Below are positions 1-7,919 of a stretch of 64,000 bases of DNA, in pieces. Where the stretch lies: assembly GCA_030539055.1 (NCBI GenBank), contig JAUNSV010000003.1:1-64000 (forward strand), in the 5' to 3' direction. Under the pieces are notes generated by a model. That model was not told the DNA's origin. It made no database searches and saw nothing but the letters and a program-made list of their open reading frames with translations. The translations under genes were made by a program, and so were the position numbers. Positions within the stretch are counted from its first letter, which is position 1. Each line of letters begins with the position of its first letter. The DNA is from Eubacteriales bacterium (lineage in GTDB: Bacteria > Bacillota > Clostridia > Lachnospirales > Lachnospiraceae).

Positions 1-736
1 GTTTTTAATTCAACTTAGTATCACATTAATTTTTATTATATTTTCAGTAGCTAAACTAACAAGCTTTATTTTGATTATTCCTATGTTCTTTATTTATATT
101 TTATTAGATAAAAGAAATCCTTTTGAAAAAATCAAACTTCTTTTTATACTAGGAGTATGCTTATTGGGATTGTTTGTATTATTAAATATGATTAGAAGTA
201 ATTTTACTCTTAGTATATTAGATAATATTTTATATTTAAGACATTATTTGTGTTCTGGTATGATTGTTTTTGTGGAATGGGTGGAGCAGGGATTTGAACA
301 TACAAATGGTATATATACTTTTAGGTTCCCTTTGGTTGTGCTAAATAAATTATTCCATACAAATTTTGATACATTGTGGATATCTGATGACTATATTAAA
401 AATGTGAATATAGATTGGGATTTGGGTAATGTCTGGACATTTTATCATGGTTTTGTACAAGATTTTGGTTTATGGTTTGGATTATTTATGAGTGCTTTTA
501 TAGGATCGATACATGGGCTTTTATATAATTTAACATACAAATATAAAAATCTATTCTTTTTAGTATTATATACTCAACTAATGTTTCCATTATTAACCCA
601 ATTTTTTTCAGAGCATTATTTTTCACATATAAGTTTGTATGTACAAGTTATTATTATACTATTTCTTTTTACTAACACAAAATTATTATATATAAATAAT
701 GAAGTATTATCAAATGATCAATCAAAAAGTAAATAG
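1..736 (+). CDS. Wzy-like oligosaccharide repeat-unit polymerase (3' part)
   Basis: The frame is open from the first bases of the window and stops with TAG at 734-736, so this is the C-terminal part of a longer gene that starts outside. The roughly 244 visible residues are very hydrophobic, with several predicted membrane helices and a larger loop containing an aromatic stretch near WDLGNVWTFYHGFVQDFG. That layout (late helices, a periplasm-side loop with F/Y/W-rich motif, then more helices) fits O-antigen or capsule polymerases of the Wzy class, which join lipid-linked repeat units in the membrane. The glycosyltransferases that follow support this. Wzy proteins are poorly conserved, so the call rests on topology and context. 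It could be another polytopic polysaccharide membrane protein. Confidence 0.6.
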   Translation, partial: FLIQLSITLIFIIFSVAKLTSFILIIPMFFIYILLDKRNPFEKIKLLFILGVCLLGLFVLLNMIRSNFTLSILDNILYLRHYLCSGMIVFVEWVEQGFEHTNGIYTFRFPLVVLNKLFHTNFDTLWISDDYIKNVNIDWDLGNVWTFYHGFVQDFGLWFGLFMSAFIGSIHGLLYNLTYKYKNLFFLVLYTQLMFPLLTQFFSEHYFSHISLYVQVIIILFLFTNTKLLYINNEVLSNDQSKSK

Positions 737-807
737 TATTTATGCTCTTTAAATATAAATAGTTTTATAGTAAGTGAAAAATAATATTATTTTGAAAAGG
801 AAAAAAT

Positions 808-1704
808 TTGATTTCTATAGCACTTGCCACATATAATGGTGAAAAATATATAAAAAAACAATTATTATCTATTATTAATCAATCGATTAAACCACAAGAG
901 ATTGTAATTTGTGATGATTTGTCCACAGATGATACTATTAAAATAATAAATGAAATTAAAAATAAATATAAAAATATTTCATTTAATATTATTGTAAATA
1001 ATGAAAAACTTGGATTTTGTGATAATTTTCTTAAAGCAATTTTTTTATGTAAGGGAGATTATATTTTCTTATCAGACCAAGATGATGTATTTCATAAAAA
1101 CAAAATAGAGTTAATGTATAATGAATTAATTAATAATAATAAAATTAAATTATTATACTCAAATAATTATTTTATAGATAAAAATGATAAAATAATATTA
1201 AAAAATTTAAGTAAAAGTGAAAACACTTTATATTATTATGAAAATAATGAAACAATCAAAAAGGAAGAATTAAAAAAAGCATATAATCTTAAAAAATTTA
1301 CAGACATAAATTTTTTTATCAAATATAATACAAATAATTTAATAAATATTAATTTTAAGAGATTTTTAAAATCGGTTGCATTTTCTGGCAACACTTTTGC
1401 TTTTAAAAGAGAGTTGTTAAATGATATTTTATTACTAAAAGAAAAAAATATTAAATTTAATTATCACGATTTATTATTATCATATTTAGCACAAAGAAAA
1501 AATGGATTATATTTTTATAATAAAAAAATAACATATTATAGAATGCACGGAGATAACACAATAGGAGTAAACGAAGTGAATGATAAAAAGAAAGTTGATA
1601 GAGTAATGTGGCTTCAAAATATTATAAATATTCAAAAAGAATTATTATTGTATGAACAAAATATAGATAAAATAAATAGGGGGGGGGGTGCATACAAACA
1701 TTAA
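808..1704 (+). CDS. Family 2 glycosyltransferase, probably phase-variable, truncated form
   Basis: 298 residues as read. The N-terminal GT-A fold is clear: ISIALATYNGEKYI at the start, the nucleotide-binding acid in VICDDLSTDDT, and the DXD-like FLSDQDD near residue 92. It resembles rhamnosyltransferase-like GT2 enzymes that add sugars to capsule or O-antigen repeat units at the inner face of the membrane. The start is TTG at 808 with AAGGA about 7 bases upstream, and the first codons match the family start. The protein ends just after a run of ten G at 1679-1688. With nine G the frame would continue for 55 codons to TAA at 1853-1855, giving 348 residues and a lysine-rich helical tail usual for the family. 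The form shown is therefore probably an off or altered state, unless the tract length is a sequencing error. Confidence 0.85.
   Translation: MISIALATYNGEKYIKKQLLSIINQSIKPQEIVICDDLSTDDTIKIINEIKNKYKNISFNIIVNNEKLGFCDNFLKAIFLCKGDYIFLSDQDDVFHKNKIELMYNELINNNKIKLLYSNNYFIDKNDKIILKNLSKSENTLYYYENNETIKKEELKKAYNLKKFTDINFFIKYNTNNLININFKRFLKSVAFSGNTFAFKRELLNDILLLKEKNIKFNYHDLLLSYLAQRKNGLYFYNKKITYYRMHGDNTIGVNEVNDKKKVDRVMWLQNIINIQKELLLYEQNIDKINRGGGAYKH
1679..1688 (+). repeat. Poly-G tract (10 G) in glycosyltransferase coding region
   Basis: Ten consecutive G in a region that is otherwise about four-fifths A+T, with no comparable G or C run elsewhere in the window. Located inside the glycosyltransferase frame so that a change of one base alters the C-terminus. 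Tracts of this size are known contingency loci in several bacteria. Whether this one varies in the population cannot be seen here. Confidence 0.95.
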
Positions 1705-1855
1705 ATATATGAATAGCTTGATTAATTTTAATAAATATAGATTAAAACAATTAAAAGAAAAAAATATTATCAAATCACTATTCAATATATTTAAGATAAA
1801 ATATTATACAAGCTTTAAATCATTTTTAGGAGATTTGATATATACTTTAAAATAA
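1688..1855 (+). other. Alternative 3' coding tail of the glycosyltransferase (opened by -1 G)
   Basis: Reading from the last G of the tract (GTG CAT ACA...) the frame is open for 55 codons and ends with TAA at 1853-1855. It encodes a basic, helical segment (begins VHTNIKYMNSLINFN) typical of the C-terminal end of family 2 transferases. In the sequence as given it is out of frame with the upstream gene. Its intact coding character is the main argument that the short version is not the only product. Confidence 0.7.
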
Positions 1856-1882
1856 TTCATATATTTATAGTTTGATAATTTT

Positions 1883-2905
1883 ATGGAAAAATTACTTACT
1901 ATAAGCGTAGCAGCATATAATGTTGAGAAGTACATTGGTAGAGCATTAGATAGTTATATTAATACTTGCGTTTTAGATTATTTAGATATAATAGTAGTAA
2001 ATGATGGATCAGATGATAATACAAAAAAAATAGTGGAAGAGTATGAAAGAAAATACCCAAACTCAATACGACTTATTAATCAAGAGAATAATGGGCATGG
2101 CTCTACAATTAATAAAAGTATACAATTAGCAAAAGGTTTATATTATAAAATAGTAGATAGCGATGACACAATTGATAAAATAGGATTAGAAAAATTAATT
2201 AGTTTTATAAAAAATAATAGAAATATTGATATAATTATTAATCCATTTAATTATTATGATTTTAAAACTAACAATTTAATAAGTATTAAATACCCATTTG
2301 TAGATATAAAGAGTGTTATATTTAATAAAGAACAAAAATTTGATGAATTAAATATTAATGATATTAATATTCACTCCATAACTACAAGAACTGACATATT
2401 AAAACAAAAAAAAGAGAAAATTGATGAGAATTGCTTCTATGTAGATGTGGAATATGTTATTTTTCAATTAAAATATATAAAAAATTGTATTAGTTTTGAT
2501 TATCCTATTTATAATTATTATATTGGAGATACAAATCAATCTATAAATATTGAGAATTTAATAAAAAGAAGAGAAATGCATAAAAAAGTATTATTTAGGC
2601 TTGTTAATTATTATAATGAAAATTTTAATGATTTTAGCGAAAAAACTAAAGACATAATAAAAAATAGAATAGGATATTTTATGTATCATCAATACAAAAT
2701 ATATTTAAGTATGGGAAAACCTAAGGAAGAATTAATTAAATTCGATGAAGAGCTAAAATTTAAAAATATTGACTTATATCGTGGGAATGATTCAATTGTT
2801 ATGAAAATTATTAGACTTAATAGATTAAGTGGTTATAAATTTATAAATTTATTTATGAAAATTTTTAAAATTTATGAAGAAAGTGTAATTAGAAATAATA
2901 ATTAA
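1883..2905 (+). CDS. Family 2 glycosyltransferase
   Basis: 340 residues. GT-A fold: LTISVAAYNVEKYI at the start, DIIVVNDGSDDNTKKI for nucleotide-sugar binding, and YYKIVDSDDTID as the metal-binding acid motif near residue 93. It probably adds one sugar of the capsule or cell-wall polysaccharide unit at the cytoplasmic membrane. No clear Shine-Dalgarno site precedes the ATG at 1883. The stop of the long (nine-G) form of the upstream glycosyltransferase is only 27 bases away, so translation here might be coupled to that frame. The acceptor and donor sugars cannot be told from sequence. Confidence 0.88.
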   Translation: MEKLLTISVAAYNVEKYIGRALDSYINTCVLDYLDIIVVNDGSDDNTKKIVEEYERKYPNSIRLINQENNGHGSTINKSIQLAKGLYYKIVDSDDTIDKIGLEKLISFIKNNRNIDIIINPFNYYDFKTNNLISIKYPFVDIKSVIFNKEQKFDELNINDINIHSITTRTDILKQKKEKIDENCFYVDVEYVIFQLKYIKNCISFDYPIYNYYIGDTNQSINIENLIKRREMHKKVLFRLVNYYNENFNDFSEKTKDIIKNRIGYFMYHQYKIYLSMGKPKEELIKFDEELKFKNIDLYRGNDSIVMKIIRLNRLSGYKFINLFMKIFKIYEESVIRNNN

Positions 2906-2989
2906 AGAATGTAGAGATAATAATTTTTGTAATGCTTTATTTTGATAATATGGTAAAAAATTATTTATTTTTATGCGTGGAGGGATAGT

Positions 2990-3796
2990 TTGGTAGTTGT
3001 TTCGCTTAATGAGTGGATTTTATGGTTTTTTATTTATGCTTTTATAGGTTGGGTTTTTGAGTCAATTTATTGTTCAATAAGAGAGAATACTCTCATAAAT
3101 AGAGGTTTTCTTCGCTTACCTTTTTTACCATTATATGGTTTTGGTGCAATTGTTATGTTTAGAGCAGCTCTTTTTAAACATACAATTGTTGGAGAATTTT
3201 TTGCTACTATGATAGCAGCTACCTTGCTTGAGTTTTTTACAGGCATGATTATGGAAGATATTTTTAAAGTAAAATATTGGGATTATTCAAATCAAAAAAT
3301 TAATTATAAAGGTTATATTTGTTTATCATCATCTGTTCTTTGGGGCTTTTTTGGAGTTTTATTAGTTCATTTTATTCATCCATTTTTTTTAAATATTATA
3401 TCTATGATACCCTCTTATTTGTTGACTACTATAGATTTTTTTCTTATAATAATTACATTTTATGATTCTTATATTTCTGTTAAAGTTGCTTTGGATTTGA
3501 AAAACATAATAGAAGTGCAAAATTATGCTTTGAGTGAAATGAGTAAAATTAAAGTACAAGCAGATACACTAGGAGACAAATTAAAACGAAGACTAGATAC
3601 AACTTTGACTTTTTATAAGGAAGATATAATAAAAACAAAAAATCAATATGAAAAAATATTTCCAAAAAATGTATACAGTATGATTTTAAGAAATCCTACT
3701 ATGTCATCATTAAAAAACAATGAAATATTTAATACAAAAAAAGTAATTACAAAATTAATGAAAGAATTTAAAAATAAATTTAATAAAGAAAAATAA
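2990..3796 (+). CDS. Membrane protein of the putative ABC-transporter type IV permease family (PF06541-like)
   Basis: 268 residues. Five or six hydrophobic helices fill the first 165 residues, beginning FIYAFIGWVFESIYCSI, followed by a charged, probably helical cytoplasmic tail. This start motif and the RGFLRLPFLPLYGFGA segment are those of a Firmicute membrane family often labelled putative ABC transporter permease, although no ATPase gene is adjacent and transport has not been shown for the family. TTG start at 2990 with GGAGGG 5 bases upstream. It sits between glycosyltransferases and an oppositely oriented gene, so its link to polysaccharide export is only positional. Confidence 0.75.
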   Translation: MVVVSLNEWILWFFIYAFIGWVFESIYCSIRENTLINRGFLRLPFLPLYGFGAIVMFRAALFKHTIVGEFFATMIAATLLEFFTGMIMEDIFKVKYWDYSNQKINYKGYICLSSSVLWGFFGVLLVHFIHPFFLNIISMIPSYLLTTIDFFLIIITFYDSYISVKVALDLKNIIEVQNYALSEMSKIKVQADTLGDKLKRRLDTTLTFYKEDIIKTKNQYEKIFPKNVYSMILRNPTMSSLKNNEIFNTKKVITKLMKEFKNKFNKEK

Positions 3797-3807
3797 TTTT
3801 TTACTTT

Positions 3808-4482
3808 TTAATTTGTATAATAACGCTCTCTGTACTCTTGCATAGATTTAGCAAATATTTCTGCATTACTTGGTGGTGTATAAGTGATAGCATTAGCACC
3901 TGCTTCTATAGTTTGCATAATGGTATCATCACTTGGACCGCCTGTTGCAATAATAGGTATTTTTTTATTAAATGATTTGACATATTTAATAACTTCTGGA
4001 GTGTTATATGAAGCAGCTATATTTAAAATATCTGCACCTGCTTCTATTCTTTCTTTTATATCTTGTTTTATAGATACAATTGTGGCTAGGACAGGAAGTT
4101 CAACACGCTTTTTGATTTCACTTATTATTTCTGGCTTAATAGGAGCATTGACTATTACACCAAAAGCACCCTGATGCTCTGCATACTCTGCAAGCCTTAC
4201 TGCTCTTATTCCTTTTGTTAAACCACCACCAACGCCTACAAAAACTGGTACATCGGATACACTAATAAGAGCTTGTGCTACTAGTGGTTGTGGAGTAAAA
4301 GGATATACGCATAGAACAGCATCTGTATTAATATTTTTTATGATAGCAACATCTGTAGAGAAAACCAATGATTTTATTCTTTTACCAAAAATGTTAATAC
4401 CTGTGCATTTGTATACAGCCTCGGGGACACTCAAAGAATGGCCTCGTAAGATACCATTATATGTTGGAATTTTTGATTTCAT
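3808..4482 (-). CDS. TIM-barrel protein of the HisA/HisF/ThiE-like fold, function unknown
   Basis: 224 residues. The chain alternates short strands and helices and ends with the phosphate-binding half of a beta/alpha barrel: IPIIATGGPSDDTIMQTIEAG and NAITYTPPS. Earlier it has the glycine-rich VFVGVGGGLTKGIR. Homologues in Clostridia are commonly labelled only hydrolase, without biochemical proof. AGGAGGT lies 6 bases before the ATG. It runs against the surrounding capsule genes, with only 11 bases to the end of the upstream gene, so it is a separate transcription unit. A phosphorylated sugar or nucleotide-like ligand is likely from the phosphate-binding loops, but the reaction is unknown. Confidence 0.75.
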   Translation of the reverse strand: MKSKIPTYNGILRGHSLSVPEAVYKCTGINIFGKRIKSLVFSTDVAIIKNINTDAVLCVYPFTPQPLVAQALISVSDVPVFVGVGGGLTKGIRAVRLAEYAEHQGAFGVIVNAPIKPEIISEIKKRVELPVLATIVSIKQDIKERIEAGADILNIAASYNTPEVIKYVKSFNKKIPIIATGGPSDDTIMQTIEAGANAITYTPPSNAEIFAKSMQEYRERYYTN

Positions 4483-4541
4483 ATTTTACCTCCTGTATTT
4501 TTGATTTCAAAAAATTATAAAATAATTTAAAAAGGAATAAA

Positions 4542-5585
4542 ATGAGTAATAGATTAACAAATATCGATTTATTAAAAATAATAGCATCATTTATGGTAGT
4601 TTTATTACATATTAATTTGATGTTTATTTTTAATTATAAAGCGAATGATTATGAGGGAATACTTCTTTGGATTTTAGAATTCATAGCACTCCCTAGTGTA
4701 AATATTTTTGCACTTGTATCTGGGTATGTTTTTTATGATAAAAAATTTAAATGGGAAAGATTAATAGAAATATGGATTATTGCTTTTATTTATAATTTTA
4801 TATTTGTATTAATAAGTGAACAAAAAAATTTTTCAAGTTTAGATATACATTTTATAATTAAATTATTTACTCCAATTATAACACAAAATTTTTGGTATGT
4901 AAGCTCTTATTTTTCACTTATGTTTTTTATTCCTATATTAAACTTAGGTATTCAAAATGAAGATAAAAAGACTTTTTTAATTTTTGCTGTTTTATCTTTA
5001 GTATTTTTTTCTATAATATCTTATTATAATAAAGACATTTTTAATATGGCGAACGGATCTTCTTTAATATGGCTTATGATTATGTACATAATAGGTGCTG
5101 GTATACATAAGTTTAATATAGAAAAAGAAATACAAAAAAAATGGCTAATATTATTATATATACTTAGTTTAATATTTATGGAAATTTATTTTTTATTATC
5201 ACACATGAGAATCAATAATTACAATTTGGATTTTTTTTCTGATGCAAAATATTTAGCACACAATAACCCAATAATTTTTTCTTCTTCTATTTTAATACTG
5301 CTTATTTTTGCAAAAATAAAAATAAATAATCATTTTATAATTAAAATCATTTCATTTTTATCACCATTAACACTTGGCATATATATGATACACACTTCTA
5401 TAGTTTTGATATTACAAAAGGTTTTCAATATAAATATTCAAATTATTTTACAAAATTCGAATCCAATAAAATTATTCATTATTATAATACTATTTTCTAT
5501 ATTTATATATTTGATTAGTGCAATTTTAGATAATATAAGAAAAGTTATTTTTGATGAAGTAAAAAAAAGAATTATAAAAAAATAA
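4542..5585 (+). CDS. Membrane acyltransferase family 3 (polysaccharide O-acyltransferase)
   Basis: 347 residues with about ten hydrophobic helices. It begins NIDLLKIIASFMVVLLHIN, the signature first helix of the acyltransferase-3 family with the conserved His near residue 23. Members move acetyl or other acyl groups across the membrane onto sugars of capsule, LPS or wall polymers. AAGGA precedes the ATG by about 8 bases. It is divergent from the barrel gene and lies just upstream of the capEFG promoter, which fits a role in decorating the locus polysaccharide. The acceptor sugar cannot be deduced. Confidence 0.85.
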   Translation: MSNRLTNIDLLKIIASFMVVLLHINLMFIFNYKANDYEGILLWILEFIALPSVNIFALVSGYVFYDKKFKWERLIEIWIIAFIYNFIFVLISEQKNFSSLDIHFIIKLFTPIITQNFWYVSSYFSLMFFIPILNLGIQNEDKKTFLIFAVLSLVFFSIISYYNKDIFNMANGSSLIWLMIMYIIGAGIHKFNIEKEIQKKWLILLYILSLIFMEIYFLLSHMRINNYNLDFFSDAKYLAHNNPIIFSSSILILLIFAKIKINNHFIIKIISFLSPLTLGIYMIHTSIVLILQKVFNINIQIILQNSNPIKLFIIIILFSIFIYLISAILDNIRKVIFDEVKKRIIKK

Positions 5586-5603
5586 AGATAGCATTATTAA
5601 ATA

Positions 5604-5631
5604 TTGATAATAAAATAAAATATGTTATAAT
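5604..5631 (+). promoter_or_regulatory. Promoter of the capEFG operon
   Basis: TTGATA at 5604-5609, 16-base spacer, TATAAT at 5626-5631 with TGT directly before it (extended -10). It lies 26 bases upstream of the capE start, and GGGAG at 5644-5648 serves as ribosome binding site. Confidence 0.7.
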
Positions 5632-5657
5632 ATAAAAAAACAAGTGGGAGACTAAAA

Positions 5658-6698
5658 ATGGATTTATTCAATGAAAAAGTGCTTCTTATTACAGGAGGCA
5701 CAGGGTCATTTGGTAATGTAGTATTAAATAAATTTATAAATACGAATATAAAAGAAATAAGAATTTTTTCAAGAGATGAAAAAAAGCAAGATGATATGAG
5801 ACATGAGTATCAAGCTAAATACAATAAAGCATCTGAAAAAATCAAATTTTTTATAGGTGATGTGAGAGATGAAAGCTCTTTAAAAAATGCATTATATGGT
5901 GTGGACTATATTTTTCATGCTGCAGCTTTGAAGCAAGTTCCATCTTGTGAATTTTTTCCTATAGAAGCTGTAAAAACAAATGTGTTTGGCACAGAAAATA
6001 TGCTTAATGAGGCTATAAGTGCTGGAGTAAAAAATATTGTTTGTCTTTCTACAGATAAAGCTGCTTACCCTGTAAATGCTATGGGAACATCAAAAGCAAT
6101 GATGGAAAAAGTAATAGTAGCAAAATCTAGAACAGTAAAAGAGGATAAGACAAAAATATGTTGCACTCGCTATGGGAATGTAATGTGTTCGAGAGGATCT
6201 GTTATCCCTCTTTGGATAGACCAAATAAAAAATAATTTGCCTATTACTATTACTGAAAAAAACATGACTAGATTCATAATGTCTTTGGAAGAAGCTGTAG
6301 ACTTAGTACTTTTTGCTTTTACAAATGGAATATCTGGCGATATATTAGTTCAAAAAGCACCTGCTTGTACCATAGAAACATTGGCAAGGGCTGTGTGTGA
6401 ATTATTTCATGCAAAAGACAGTATCAAAGTTATAGGAATACGACATGGAGAGAAAATGTATGAAACTCTTCTAACAAACGAAGAGTGTGCAAACGCTATA
6501 GATTTAGGCACTTATTACAGAGTTCCATGTGATAAAAGAGATTTAAATTATGATAAATATATTAAAGAGGGAAATACAAAAAGAAGTACATTAAGTGAAT
6601 TTAATTCAAATAACACTAATATGCTAAATATTGAAGAAGTAAAACATAAATTGCTTAAATTAACATTTATTCAAGAAGAATTACAAAAGGTAAAATAA
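5658..6698 (+). CDS. capE: UDP-GlcNAc 4,6-dehydratase/5-epimerase, CapE/FnlA type
   Basis: 346 residues, an extended short-chain dehydrogenase. The Rossmann motif TGGTGSFGN is at residues 13-21, then FHAAALKQVP, and the family segment LSTDKAAYPVNAMGTSKAMM. CapE begins UDP-N-acetyl-L-fucosamine synthesis by oxidising C4, removing water at C5-C6 and inverting C5 of UDP-GlcNAc in the cytoplasm. The length fits (about 340). Note that the position of the usual YxxxK carries Met (MGTSK), as is typical of the CapE/FlaA1 class. It is followed directly, with no gap, by capF and then capG. This exact trio is the main reason for choosing CapE over a PglF or PseB role. Confidence 0.9.
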   Translation: MDLFNEKVLLITGGTGSFGNVVLNKFINTNIKEIRIFSRDEKKQDDMRHEYQAKYNKASEKIKFFIGDVRDESSLKNALYGVDYIFHAAALKQVPSCEFFPIEAVKTNVFGTENMLNEAISAGVKNIVCLSTDKAAYPVNAMGTSKAMMEKVIVAKSRTVKEDKTKICCTRYGNVMCSRGSVIPLWIDQIKNNLPITITEKNMTRFIMSLEEAVDLVLFAFTNGISGDILVQKAPACTIETLARAVCELFHAKDSIKVIGIRHGEKMYETLLTNEECANAIDLGTYYRVPCDKRDLNYDKYIKEGNTKRSTLSEFNSNNTNMLNIEEVKHKLLKLTFIQEELQKVK

Positions 6699-7898
6699 AT
6701 GAATATTTTAATAACTGGAGCTAGTGGTTTTGTAGGTAAAAACTTATCATTAGCTCTTTTAGAAATTAAAAAGCATAATGACAGAACGCACCCATCTTTA
6801 TTAGAAAAGATAGACAATATTTTTTTATATAATAAAAATTCTACAAATGAAGAATTAGAAGAATATTGTAAATCTTGTGATTTTGTTTTTCATTTGGCTG
6901 GAGTAAATAGACCAAAAAATGATGAAGAATTTAATGAGGGCAATGTAGATTTTACAAATAAATTATTATCTATTTTAAAAAAGTATAAAAACAATTGCCC
7001 AATAATGCTTTCATCATCAATACAAGCTAAATTAGATGGTGTACATTCTGAATATGGGAAATCCAAACTCAAAGCAGAAGAATCATTATTATCATATGAA
7101 AAAGAAACAAAAGCAAATATTTATATTTATCGTTTTCACAATATATTTGGTAAATGGTGCAAACCAAATTATAATTCTTGCATAGCAACTTGGTGCTATA
7201 ATATTGCTAGAGATTTGCAAGTAGAAGTAAGCGCTAGAAATAATAAAATATCATTAATATATATAGATGATGTAATAGAAGAAATGATAAATTTATTAGA
7301 AAAAAACGTGGATAAGAATAATAATGTATATGAAAAAAGCCATATATATTATATATCAAAAGTATATGAAAAAACACTTGGAGAAATTATAGATTTAATA
7401 TATATATATGCAAACCAAGCAAAAAATTTGTTTTTGCCAAAAATACCTATAGGTTCATTTGAAACAAAATTATATTCTACATATTTATCATATTTACCAA
7501 AAGAAAAAATAAGAGTACCACTACTTATGAAAGAGAATGAAAAAGGTTCTTTTACAGAATTGATGAAAACAAATGACCACGGTCAATTTTCTGTAAATGT
7601 ATCACTACCAAATATGAAAAAGGGCGAACACTTTCATAATTCAAAATGGGAATATTTTATAGTAGTAAGTGGAAGAGCATTGATTAAAGAAAGAAAAATG
7701 GGGCTAGATGAAAATGGCAAAAAATATCCAATAATAGAATTTGAAGTATCATCAGATAAAATAGAAGCAATTCATATGTTACCAGGGTATTCTCACGCTA
7801 TAATAAATTTATCAAACACAGAAAAATTAGTAACTATAATGTGGAGCAATGAAGTATTTAATCCGATGAAGCCAGATACATTTAATGAGGATGTATAA
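6699..7898 (+). CDS. capF: UDP-2-acetamido-2,6-dideoxy-hexulose reductase, CapF/FnlB type
   Basis: 399 residues in two parts. Residues 1 to about 270 form a short-chain reductase with the NADPH motif TGASGFVGKNL. Residues from about 275 are a cupin with MKKGEHFHNSKWEYFIVVSG, whose histidines bind zinc in CapF of Staphylococcus. The enzyme epimerises C3 and reduces C4 of the CapE product. The ATG follows the capE stop after one base, and AAAAGG inside the capE end is the likely ribosome binding site. Slightly longer than the staphylococcal protein (about 369), mostly in the middle of the reductase domain. Confidence 0.92.
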   Translation: MNILITGASGFVGKNLSLALLEIKKHNDRTHPSLLEKIDNIFLYNKNSTNEELEEYCKSCDFVFHLAGVNRPKNDEEFNEGNVDFTNKLLSILKKYKNNCPIMLSSSIQAKLDGVHSEYGKSKLKAEESLLSYEKETKANIYIYRFHNIFGKWCKPNYNSCIATWCYNIARDLQVEVSARNNKISLIYIDDVIEEMINLLEKNVDKNNNVYEKSHIYYISKVYEKTLGEIIDLIYIYANQAKNLFLPKIPIGSFETKLYSTYLSYLPKEKIRVPLLMKENEKGSFTELMKTNDHGQFSVNVSLPNMKKGEHFHNSKWEYFIVVSGRALIKERKMGLDENGKKYPIIEFEVSSDKIEAIHMLPGYSHAIINLSNTEKLVTIMWSNEVFNPMKPDTFNEDV

Positions 7899-7919
7899 AA
7901 ATAAAGGAGAAAATGATTT

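Noticed and set aside
3884-4174. 96-codon open frame opposite the barrel protein gene.
   Set aside because: Shadow of a conserved gene with a good ribosome site; hydrophobic look arises from the complement of its codons.
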